64,000 bases of DNA from contig OY811985.1 in the NCBI GenBank assembly GCA_963681505.1, forward strand, positions 5,074,529 to 5,138,528, in the 5' to 3' direction. This DNA comes from Eunapius fragilis (Eukaryota; Porifera; Demospongiae; Spongillida; Spongillidae). The notes beneath the pieces were generated by a model. It worked only from the letters and a program-made list of their open reading frames with translations. It was not told where the DNA came from and did not search any database. This document shows positions 15,627 through 26,511 of the stretch, one piece after another. How positions within the stretch are numbered: the first letter of the stretch is position 1; each line of letters opens with the position of its first letter. The position numbers and the translations under genes are program-made.

Positions 15627-18460
15627 ATGAGTGGTGCATCTCCATCTTGCTCTTTTGTGTACTGTTGCTGTTTTGTAAGTGATAAGAAGAAGCCTTCTGA
15701 GCTCAAGTCTCAAGAGGCTTCCCTTTTACCCAAAGTTCAGCTGCACACCATCTGTTCCATGTATCCTGACAAAGTCTTAGATTTCAAGCAGGTAAGAAAG
15801 GAAAGAGGTTGGAGTCATTAATGCACCGGGGATGAGAGCATGGGTGCTGACTGGGGGTGAGAGCATGGGTGCTGACCCACTGGGGATGAGAACATGGGTG
15901 CTGACCCACTGGGGATGAGAGCATGGATGCTGACCCACTGGGGATGAGAGCATGGGTGCTGACCCACTGGGGATGAGAACATGGGTGCTGACCCACTGGG
16001 GATGAGAACATGGGTGCTGACCCACTGGGGGTGAGAGCATGGATGCTGACCCACTGGGGATGAGAGCATGGATGCTGACCCACTGGGGATGAGAGCATGG
16101 GTGCTGACCCACTGGGGATGAGAACATGGGTGCTACCTACTTCTAAAATAATCTTAAAACCTCAAAGGAAGTACTAGTATTTTTTTTCTGCACTTAATAT
16201 GGTCCCCTTTAATTATAATAACACTAATTTATATGGAAGGCTAACCACACAAGTGGTGTATGGAGGGAAGGCTGACCACACGTGTGGTATATGAACCACA
16301 CAAATGATATACCTTTATGGGCACTGCTGTTTCAAGTGGGTCAAAAAAGCAATGGCTAAAATGTACTGGAATATAGCCCAAAAATGGTGTCGTTAAGCTC
16401 AGTATCTCAGGGCATTGTTTCGAGGTGCTTTATGCACAACCAAGATACAAAACAACCATATTAAGTATCCAGACATGTACGCAAACTCTTTCTGTACAGA
16501 TATCTAACAAGTGTGGATACAAATAGCTTTGTTTAGTTTGTATGGGTGTAAAGTCAGTCAGAGGGATCAACTTTTGCCAAGGCATTGTCCATTGTTGTTT
16601 GTCACTCTACCACACTGATGATATCATTTTAAGATGTGTATACACTGATGAACTGAACTGATATAATTCCTAACCTGTTTAGCAATGCTTATGTAGACAG
16701 AGGGGCGTTTTTTGCTTACAGAAGGGGTGTTTTTTTGCTTACAGAAGGGTTTTTTTTGCTTACAGAAGGGTGTTTTTTTTGCTTACAGAAGGGTGTTTTT
16801 TTGCTTACAGAAGGGCTGTTCTTTGTGTTGAGCACTAAGTGCAACACCATATGATACCATATACTTGGGTGCTGGTTAGATACAATTATTGTTAAAAAAA
16901 TAAATAAATCAACATGTTTATATGTGGAGGGAATGTAGACCACACAAGTGGTAGCAGCGTGGGACATCAGCACTTTCACTCATTCGCATCAAAACAGATA
17001 ATTAAACTTGTAGAAACTGTTAGTGAAGTCATATAATGTTTCACTGTGTAAGCCATTAGATAGGATTGGTAGCGTTTGCAGAGAAAGTTACAGTAGCAGT
17101 TTCTACAAATCTCTTGTGAAGTAATTATTGTGTGCTGATATGCGAATGTGTGAAAGTATTAATGTGTGAGCCACTACTGCATATGGAGGGAGGGCTGACC
17201 TCACATGTGGGACAAGTGGTATATGGGAGGAGGGCTGACCTCACATGTGGGACAAGTGGTATATGGGAGGAGGGCTGACCTCACATGTGGGACAAGTGGT
17301 ATATGGGAAGGAGGGCTGACCTCACATGTGGGACAAGTGGTATATGGGAAGGAGGGCTGACCTCACATGTGGGACAAGTGATATATGGGAGGGAGGGCTG
17401 ACCTCACATGTGGGACAAGTGGTATATGGGAGGGAGGGCTGACCTCACATGTGGGACAAGTGGTATATGGGAAGGAGGGCTGACCTCACATGTGGGACAA
17501 GTGGTATATGGGAGGGAGGGCTGACCTCACATGTTGGACAAGTGGTATATGGGAGGGAGGGCTGACCTCACATGTGGGACAAGTGGTATATGGGAGGGAG
17601 GGCTGACCTCACATGTGGGACAAGTGGTATATGGGAGGGAGGGCTGACCTCACATGTGGGACAAGTGGTATATGGGAAGGAGGGCTGACCTCACATGTGG
17701 GACAAGTGGTATATGGGAGGGAGGGCTGACCTCACATGTGGGAAAGTGGTATATGGGAGGGAGGGCTGACCTCACATGTGGGACAAGTGGTATATGGGAG
17801 GGAGGGCTGACCTCACATGTGGGACAAGTGGTATATGGGAAGGAGGGCTGACCTCACATGTGGGAAAGTGGTATATGGGAGGGAGGGCTGACCTCACATG
17901 TTGGACAAGTGGTATATGGGAAGGAGGGCTGACCTCACATGTGGGACAAGTGGTATATGGGAGGGAGGGCTGACCTCACATGTTGGACAAGTGGTATATG
18001 GGAAGGAGGGCTGACCTCACATGTGGGACAAGTGGTATATGGGAGGAGGGCTGACCTCACATGTGGGACAAGTGGTATATGGGAGGGAGGGCTGACCTCA
18101 CATGTGGGACAAGTGGTATATGGGAGGGAGGGCTGACCTCACATGTGGGACAAGTGGTATATGGGAAGGAGGGCTGACCTCACATGTGGGACAAGAGGTA
18201 TATGGGAGGGAGGGCTGACCTCACATGTGGGACAAGTGGTATATGGGAGGGAGGGCTGACCTCACATGTGGTATTTCTGTCCCATACTTACTGTTTGCTA
18301 ACCAAAGCACTTTCAGATGGTCAACAATTTTTGTGTTTTTAAATAGCTGTATTGTCATTTAACAACAAAGTCCTTTGTTATAGACAGTCTTTTAAGTGGA
18401 CTTCTGATCATGTCATCCTACCCATCCCCAGTTCATGTCATCCCTCCCCATCCTCAGACC

Positions 18461-18498
<38 letters not shown>

Positions 18499-19455
18499 CT
18501 GTGTGTGTGCCTGTGTGTGTGTTTACCTCAGCTTCCCATCTGCCTCACCTGGTCAGTGTGGACCTGTGCATGTGTTTCCTCTTTCATTTGATTCTTTACT
18601 TCAGAAAATGCATGGGGATTTGTGCTGTTTTATTGTTGAGGTGGTGTCTAACTTTTCCCCTGAACTCACTACACTCTCCCCAACCTCTTGCCTCTCTTCC
18701 CCACTCACTTCTATTTTCCTCCCTATCACCTTTCATTTTCTTCTGCTCACATTCACCTCCAACCTTTCCTAACCCCTCTCCCTCCCTCCCCTCCCTCACC
18801 CACCCTTTTGCAATACTCCTCACCTTTTTTTTTCAACTTCATGTTTTCCTCCTCGTCTTCTAGTCGCGGACAGTGTTCACTGCTCACCCTCAGATCCCTG
18901 TTGTCTCACAGCCGTTAAAACCACCGAGCTCCTATGACTCCACCGTGGGGTCAGAGCCCAGGTCCAATCCCAGTAACAGCTTGCTTGAATGTAACGGTGA
19001 CGGTCGCCAAGCCACACTGGAGTACTCGCTGTATTATGACATACAGAGAAGGTTGCTATCTGTCCAACTCCACCAATGCCACAACCTTAACCACACGGGT
19101 ACCCACAAGGCCTCGTTCAGCTGGTATGTGGTGGTCTTTCTCCTCCCCCACAAGGATGAGGTGGTGGAGTCCATGGTGGTTGAGAAGAGCTCTGACCCTT
19201 TGTTTAACCAGATGTTTGAATTTTCGTGCGCTCAGCTTTCCGAGCTGAGGCAACAGACCTTGGTTTTCCGCATCTATAGGCGGGACAGGCTTATAGGCAA
19301 CACCATCATTGGGTCTGTTAGGGTGAAGCTGAAGCACGCTGATCTGTACAACCATACTGTGGTGGCTTTGGTGGATGACAAGGTGGAGGAAAAGGTGATT
19401 GATTGGGAAGTGGGAAGTTTCCTTAGGACCATTTTGCATGTTTTAAGAGGCAGCA

Positions 19456-19514
<59 letters not shown>

Positions 19515-19744
19515 CGTGTGTATGTGTGTGGGGGCAGGTGCAAAATAGATCATTTTTTGTCTTAGTGTAGGCCCCTGTTGGTAATATAATATGTCAGGTT
19601 TAGTCCCTTCTTTCACTAGACTGGCTCAGCTGGAGAAGTACTTTTCTCACTCATGTTCGATCCTCAGTCCAGCCTTCTTCAAGGGGTCCTGCTTAAACTA
19701 GCACACCTGCAGAGGAAGGATGTCCTGGGAACAATAGGTGAAGG

Positions 19745-19789
<45 letters not shown>

Positions 19790-21494
19790 AGTGTTGTGGT
19801 TGAACAAGGATTGCTGCATAACTGCATAAATAAACACTCTCAAACTCAGTGCAATAACACTTAAGATATGTATGTATACTTCAAAGATATGGTAAACCGT
19901 GTGGTAGTTATTGTCAAATGAGCAAATGAACTCCTTGCAATGGGTAATCAGTTAATTTCAGACAAATAATCATGTGCCCAAGGTATTATGACCCCTTCCT
20001 TGTTGTGTGGTACCCAAGGTATTATGACCCCTTCCTTGTTGTGTGGTGCCCAAGGTATCATGACCCCTTCCTTGTTGTGTGGTGCCCAAGGTATCATGAC
20101 CCCTTCCTTGTTGTGTGGTGCCCAAGGTATTATGACCCCTTCCTTGTTGTGTGGTGCCCAAGGTATCATGACCCCTTCCTTGTTGTGTGGTGCCCAAGGC
20201 ATTATGACCCCTTCCTTGTTGTGTGGTGCCCAAGGTGTCATGACCCCTTCCTTGTTGTGTGGTGCCCAAGGTGTGTGGTGTACATGGTCACTGCTAAGCT
20301 CTATAGGATGTTTGAAGTTAAGAGTCTTAAATTAGTTAACGATTTGTTCTGTTTTTTATTCTGTTTAGACTCATTGATACAATCATATTTTAAAATAATA
20401 ATAATTGATTGCATTCCACATGCGGTTGAGATAAAATCATTTTAGACTTATTTGGGATTGTGAGTGTACAGTACTATTTACTTATTCCCTCCCCATTATT
20501 TCTCTGGTTTATTGGAATTAATTTGAGACTGTTCAGTCTTAACCGATTATCGCCGTGGGACGCATATCTGTATCTGCATCAAAGATGTGCTCACTGTTAC
20601 CAAAGGATTCAGTCTTCCAGACCCTTTGAAGCATTATACCAATTTGAAGTTATTCAACATGTTCATGGCTTCAGTTTGTATTTTTGAAACCCCCTTACCA
20701 CTACCTAACGTCCCTCTGTTGCCTCATTTAGTTAATTTTGGACAACAAAACATTCCAGCGTTAATCAGTTTAGAGGTTTGGTGTTGACTAAGCCATATCT
20801 TGGAGCCTTGATTTGTTTGAACCACTGGTATCATGTGACTCGCTGGTATCATGTGACCCACTGGTATCATTATCATGTGACCCACTGGTATCATTATCAT
20901 GTGACCCACTGGTATCATGTGACCCGCTGGTATCATGTGACCCACTGGTATCGTTTGACCCGCTGGTATCATGTGACCCACTGGTATCATGTGACCCGCT
21001 GGTATCATGTGACCCACTGGTATCGTTTGACCCGCTGGTATCATGTGACCCACTGGTATCGTTTGACCCGCTGGTATCATGTGACCCACTGGTATCATGT
21101 GACAAGTATCATGTGACTCATTGGTATTATGAGCGTTTGTGTATGATGTAGCAAGTCTAACTGTCTGTTTATTGTACCTACAGACTCCTATGTGAAGGTC
21201 AGTCTCCTTCAGGGTGATGTCAAGAAGGCAAAATGGAGATCATCCACAAAGAAGGGTTCCGTTCTGGCAGTCTACAACGAGCCATTTCAGTTTAGTGTCA
21301 AAGGTTTTGATATTTCCGATGCAGTTGTGGAGTTAGTGGTGATGAACTATGACCGGTTTGGTCGAGATGAGGTCATAGGGAAAGTGTCTTTGGGACTGAA
21401 TGTCAGTATGGATGCTGGACGCGCCCACTGGTCTGAGGTTCTCTCCTCTCCTGGACACGCAATGAGCAGGTGGCACGTGCTGCGGACTGCATGA
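15627..21494 (+). CDS. Synaptotagmin-like double-C2 protein A
   Basis: Four exons: 15627-15791, 18864-19394, 19620-19737 and 21184-21494, encoding 374 aa. The short N terminus has a cysteine cluster (SCSFVYCCCF) suited to palmitoylation, as in SYT17/SYT15-type proteins, and there is no transmembrane helix. C2A begins near LEYSLYYDIQRRLLSVQLHQ and ends near IGSVRVKLKHADL. C2B begins EVLFSLMFDPQSSLLQGVLL and includes the YNEPFQFSV and NYDRFGRDEVIG strands, ending with the typical W (SRWHVL). Loop-1 aspartates of C2A are absent, so Ca2+-independent membrane or protein binding is likely. Introns carry several minisatellites. A paralogue with the same C2B-start exon length (118 bp) follows in tandem at 23425. 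Confidence 0.85.
15830..16135. repeat. Minisatellite, 29 to 30-bp unit
   Basis: About ten copies of ACCCACTGGGGATGAGAGCA then TGGGTGCTG in intron 1 of synaptotagmin-like gene A. Confidence 0.95.
16715..16820. repeat. TTTGCTTACAGAAGGGTGTT repeat
   Basis: Five copies of a roughly 22-bp unit with variable T runs. Each copy contains a perfect acceptor-like TTTTTTGCTTACAG. It lies in intron 1 of synaptotagmin-like gene A. Confidence 0.9.
17180..18270. repeat. 1.1-kb minisatellite, about 41-bp unit
   Basis: About 26 copies of GGCTGACCTCACATGTGGGA then CAAGTGGTATATGGGAGGGA, with single-base variants (GTTGGAC, GGAAAG, GGAAGG). Not CRISPR-like: the units are contiguous without unique spacers. Intron 1 of synaptotagmin-like gene A. 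Confidence 0.95.
19975..20275. repeat. Minisatellite, 36-bp unit
   Basis: About eight copies of GTATTATGACCCCTTCCTTG then TTGTGTGGTGCCCAAG in intron 3 of synaptotagmin-like gene A. Confidence 0.95.
20820..21120. repeat. Minisatellite, 18 to 19-bp unit
   Basis: About 16 copies of CTGGTATCATGTGACCCG in intron 3 of synaptotagmin-like gene A, ending about 60 bp before exon 4. Confidence 0.95.
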
Positions 21495-23424
21495 GATGTG
21501 TGACCAGATGACGTAAATAGATTCATATTGTTGGAGGTCCTTTTCCTTCTGCTTTTTTTTTTTAAACCTTTTGTTGTATGGTAGGATCGTTTGGCCCTGT
21601 AACTGGAAAGCTTTTCTTATAGTACTCTGTGCTGTTATTATCTGTTGCAATGTGATTGCCAAAATTGTTTTTCTGCCATGTCACGTGACGTATGTACTGG
21701 ATTTTTTCAAACAATGCTCATGCCAGTGCCGCGGGGATGTACGGAGATGTCAAACTACTTTTTCATTTATATTATTTTAAAAACACAGCCCATTTCTAAC
21801 GAGATTCTTGACAATCGAATCGTTTAGCTTCTTGTCGCTATCGAACAACAATTCAAAAATCAGCAGTTTCGCGTTTGTTTGGGCACAAGGTGTGGGAGAA
21901 CCAAAAGGGTCTCCCGTACACATGCCCGCGGTCCCGAATTTCGCCTGCAAATTGGGCTATTCAATTTAATGACCGTACAGGGGTACTGATGACAATACAA
22001 TATTAATAAACCACCTCGGACAGTTATTAAATTCCCCTGGATATTATATTACGAATATCAAAGCTAACCACCGTTAATATCTATTTATCCATGTACTGTC
22101 ATTGAATGGAATAGCCCAATAGAGACACTTAAAATTACAACAATAGCTTCAGAATTGGCCCGCATACTCGTATCAGGTACGTATCGATATGCGTGTATAT
22201 ATATATATATCGATTTGCGCTAGCAAAGTAAACAACGCGATCAAAAAGGACGTGAAAAGCTAGGGGTAATTTTTGAATGGCGTTAGTGCTGCGGCCAAGT
22301 ATTTGCTGCACTAAAGGTCCGTATTCTGATCCACATGAATAGGATGGAACAGAATTCATGATGTGTATATATGAGTTTAGGAAGGGAACAAAGCAGAAGA
22401 ACAACTGGGCAGTCCACCAAGCACTCCAATTGGGCAGTCCAATCCGATTGGGCACTCCAATTGGGCAGTCCATCAAGATTTCCGATTATAATTTGCCATG
22501 TGCAGACATTTAATTTTACCCTAGAGAGCGAAGGTACCCTAGTGCAGCAACGCCCTCAGTAGGCCTTGTTCCTACGGCACGATGAATAAATTAACATGAT
22601 GTACATGAATCAAACGATAGGCGTAGAGCTACGCTAATTGAGCGGCGAAGGGCGTCCAGTTAATTTTTCAAAGAAGAGTGTCGGGAGGGAGGAACGAGGG
22701 TTGGGTGCAATTTGAGCGCAGATTCGTAAATGGGGTGAAAAGTTGGACCCCATTATCCCAAAACCCAAAATATATATCCTAACAGCGCGGTCGCTTGATT
22801 TAGGGTGCTTTCTATATGGCGAGTAAATGGGGAGTAATTATACGATAACCTAGTATTAAAAACATCGACCTACTCTGGACATGTGATAGTTTTGTAGATT
22901 GTCACGGCAGAGGGTGCACAACTGTACACAAAACTACCCCGGCACATGTCCAGAGTAGGTCGATGTTTTTCATCCTATTCGTCATCAAATTTATTCATCG
23001 TGCTCAGGAATAAGGTACATGTATATAATATATGTGTAGGGGCATTGCTGGTCATAGCATTCATTACAGTACTAAATATATAGTTTTCTTTGCTGAAAAA
23101 CCATGTGTACCAGAAAAACCGGGTGTACTAGAAAAAGCGGAGGGATCCCAAACGGCAATCTCCGTGACGTCATTTGAGTGGAGGCATAACACTCAGCTTT
23201 GACAACCGATCGATATGTACGTGTTGGCATGTGAATGCTGACGGTAGAGTTCCGGGACAGAGCAGATTACAGGTAACTAGGTAGCGCGCGCACCCAGCAA
23301 TTGCGATCTCTGTGTACTGCCTGGTTCCCTCCCGTTTTTTTTTTTTTTTTTTTTTCTCATTTAAAGTTACAGATAGTGCGTTTCTTGTTACAATTCCTAA
23401 CAGAGAGAACTGAAGGACGGAAGT
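21495..23424. other. Intergenic between the two synaptotagmin-like genes
   Basis: No gene seen in about 1.9 kb. It holds a short (TA)n at 22197-22210, a small CAATTGGGCAGTCCA repeat at 22426-22472 and a fold-back element at 22858-22970. The last 200 bp should hold the promoter of gene B and include a run of more than 20 T just upstream of it. Confidence 0.6.
22858..22970. mobile_element. Fold-back (MITE-like) element
   Basis: Perfect 28-base inverted arms: 22858-22885 reads AAAAACATCGACCTACTCTG onward, and 22943-22970 is its reverse complement. The interior is 57 bp and non-coding. It is the right size for a miniature inverted-repeat element, but no clear target-site duplication is visible. 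Confidence 0.65.
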
Positions 23425-25296
23425 ATGGCGTTCTGTAGCGCTTGTTGTAACGCCTGTTTTTCGAGCCTCTTCAACAAGGAAGAAAAGAAGAAGTACGCGG
23501 AAGTCAAATACACCACTCCAGAGATGCCGTTATTTCCGTACACCACAGGAGGGCCGATGGACAAAACCTTCTACTTCCAACAGACCGTGGTGCAACATCC
23601 TCTACACCCGTCCATCGGTGAAGGCGCGGTCGTCATCAAAGACGAACCAGCCGTGCCTAAAGCGGACAGTGAGGCGGAAGATTCCGATTCACAGGCGGCG
23701 GGCTTGCTCGCAGGAGTGCCTCTCCTGCGCTGTTCAGTCAGTTACGACATCCAGAGGCATGTCCTGGGTGTGTATTTGAGCCAGTTGCTCAAGCTAAAAG
23801 AAAAATGCAGCACAGTGGTGACTATATTACTCCACCCTAGCAAGGAGGAGATAATCGATACGAAGGTGGTGTACAGTTCTCAAAACCCTATCTTCGATGA
23901 GATAGTGGAGTTCACAGGGCTGCAGCTGAGCGAAGCAAAGAGACAGACGCTGCTGTTTCGTATATACATTCACGAGAACGGCTCCAAAGGCCCTCTCATA
24001 GGGACCGCGTCTTTACCTTTGGAGGAAGCGGACTTACAAGGGCTTGAAACTCTGCTGAGAATCGATTTTATTCAGGAAAAGACAGTGGTGAGTTAACCCT
24101 AAGTGAGTGTGCGTGAGATGTCTGTGTTACTATGTATGAGTGTTTACTGACATATACTGATACACGTTTCATTGAGAATGATTATTTGAATTCACAGTGT
24201 TCACAACTATTGAATTTATTAATATAAGCCTTCACTTGATTTGTATTATAAATGACATTTGGGACAATAGACATTAAATGCAGATGATCTATACTTAGTG
24301 GTGTATTGTCACATCATTCAAGTACATTGTCAATGGTCTTTATCAATAGATCCATGCTACTGCATGCTTATGAATTTTTGATGCTTACAGTGCATAAATT
24401 TCTAAGTGCAAGCATTTGCTTCCTGGAGTAAAAGAAGATTTAAACAAAATAAAATAGTGAATGCTGGTTAGCGTTAAGGGGTGGCCCGGCCATAAATTTT
24501 CATTATGTATATATTTAAAAGCTGCAATACTATAGATTCTCACCATGCACATCTTTTTAGTGCTTGTGCAATATACCAATAAGAATAAATTATTATGTAC
24601 TACTAAAAAATTTAGTAGTACTACTTCTAAAAGTAGGAACTGACACAAAGGATGTCTGGCAACACTAGGGGTGCCTGGCAACACTAAGGGTGCCTGGCAA
24701 CAGACTTTTATTTACATGATGATAACACTGCATCAAAAGTCATGTATTGTATTGCATGTTACATTGTATTCTGGATACCACAGGGAAAAAAAAAAAAAAC
24801 TGAAATACCAGTGTTGTTAAAATCTTGTTAATAGTACAAAAGTTCGAGATAATCAGGCTTTTAAAGTGTATTCATTGCTAATTTCATACCAATCTATCAA
24901 ATGTTTTCGGCCACATGTGTATAATTATATGTGGCCGCCCCCCCCCCCCCCCCCCCCCCCCCCCAAGCTCCCAGGATGACATTCAGATGTTACACTTTGA
25001 ATTTCATTCACAATGTTGACCATTGCTATAGTTAATCAGCTTATGTGTCCATTAAATTAAATACTATCTGTTCATTATTTCATTCTGAATAATAATAGGT
25101 TGACAAGGTGGAATCTCGAGGAGAAGTCCTTCTAGCCATGAGCTATGATGCTGAGAAAGGCATACTTCATGGTGTGCTTCTGAAGGCAGCAAATATTCAG
25201 AGCCACAACAACCCAGGTTGGCCAGTGTCTTATGCAAACACACATCAAATGTTGAAACGCACGTGTATACACATACCACATCCTGTAATGGGCTCA

Positions 25297-25367
<71 letters not shown>

Positions 25368-25693
25368 AACATGCAGATCCATATGGCAAGATCAACCTAT
25401 TTTTTAAAGGTCGGAGAGTAGCCAAGTGGAAATCAAGTACAAAGATCAATTCTTTGGCTCCTATCTACAATGAAGCATTTCATTTTGATGTGAGGAAGAT
25501 GGACATCAATCACATATCCTTACAATTCATGCTTCTTGATGAGGACAAACTGCACACTGGCCAGGATGGGATAATCGGTTATACCGTTTTGGGGGACCAG
25601 TCTCCTAGTGAGTCTGGTCGCAAGCAGTGGGTCAGCATTAAGACCAATCCTGGGACGTCGTTCAGAAGCTGGCATAGTTTGATCATTAAGTGA
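23425..25693 (+). CDS. Synaptotagmin-like double-C2 protein B
   Basis: Three exons: 23425-24087, 25099-25216 and 25377-25693, encoding 365 aa. The N terminus has a cysteine cluster (CSACCNACF) and no membrane helix, so palmitoyl anchoring is likely. C2A starts at LRCSVSYDIQRHVLGVYLSQ and includes QTLLFRIYIHENGSKGPLIG. C2B starts EVLLAMSYDAEKGILHGVLL and includes KWKSSTKINSLAPIYNEAF and DGIIGYTVLG, ending SWHSLIIK. The acidic Ca2+-binding positions of C2A loop 1 are replaced (KLKEKCSTVV). The 118-bp middle exon has the same length and phase as in gene A, which argues for tandem duplication. The intron before exon 3 is largely a CA microsatellite. Confidence 0.87.
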
Positions 25694-26183
25694 TTCTCTC
25701 CAGGCCATTAATTGAAGGGTGTTTGTTGTGTTTGTATGAGTGAGAGAGAGAGTTTGTCTATATGTAAGCACTGAGATATGTAATATAATGTATGTAAGAG
25801 TGAATCGTAGTCTGGGCTAAGATTATCTCTGGTCTGAGCTATGTTGGGCAAACTGAGGTACAGAAAATAAAAACACGTGATTGCCCATAGAGAAGATAAT
25901 GTTGATGCCCAGTTTTAGAAATAAGACATATATATATATATTGAAGGATCAACATTTCAATCGACATTTCAAAAGTGATATATAGCATGTATAATATCAA
26001 AGGGTTTTAGGTTAGCATGGCGTGTCGCCGAATCGGAGAAAAAATGCAAGTCATCATGGTAATATTGCAAACGCAGTGGCGTCGGAACCTGAGGGGGGGG
26101 GGGGGGGGGGGGCTGAAATATTAAGATAATGAGTTCATTAAAACAGTTTATCAACACCCACCTTGAAATCTGGGGGAGCGAGC

Positions 26184-26217
<34 letters not shown>

Positions 26218-26511
26218 CGGCTGGCAAACGCTCCTGGCCTCCTTACGCATATTAAAGACCTGTATTATCGTAAGGTCTGATCAATGCCTTAGGTAAGAAA
26301 TACGTTCAAGTCCCTCCCCCAGATTCTAAACTTTGTCCAATCGCCTGACGTATGCCTTTTAAAAACGGGAGGAGATAATGATCATCTAACGCATCTAAAT
26401 ACATTTTCCGCCCCCAATGACCCGCCAGAATGTTTGGGATAGCCGTTGCTTAGCAACATAAAAATTCGACCTCCTTTTTTTTTTTTGACAGATCCAAGTT
26501 TATATGTCTGG
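25694..26511. other. Intergenic between synaptotagmin-like B and CUEDC2
   Basis: No gene seen. Contains long G and C homopolymers at about 26093-26112 and 26185-26213, and the presumed CUEDC2 promoter. Confidence 0.6.

Noticed and set aside
17180-18270. Regular repeat array that could look like a CRISPR
   Set aside because: Units are contiguous with no unique spacers, and the context is a eukaryotic intron.
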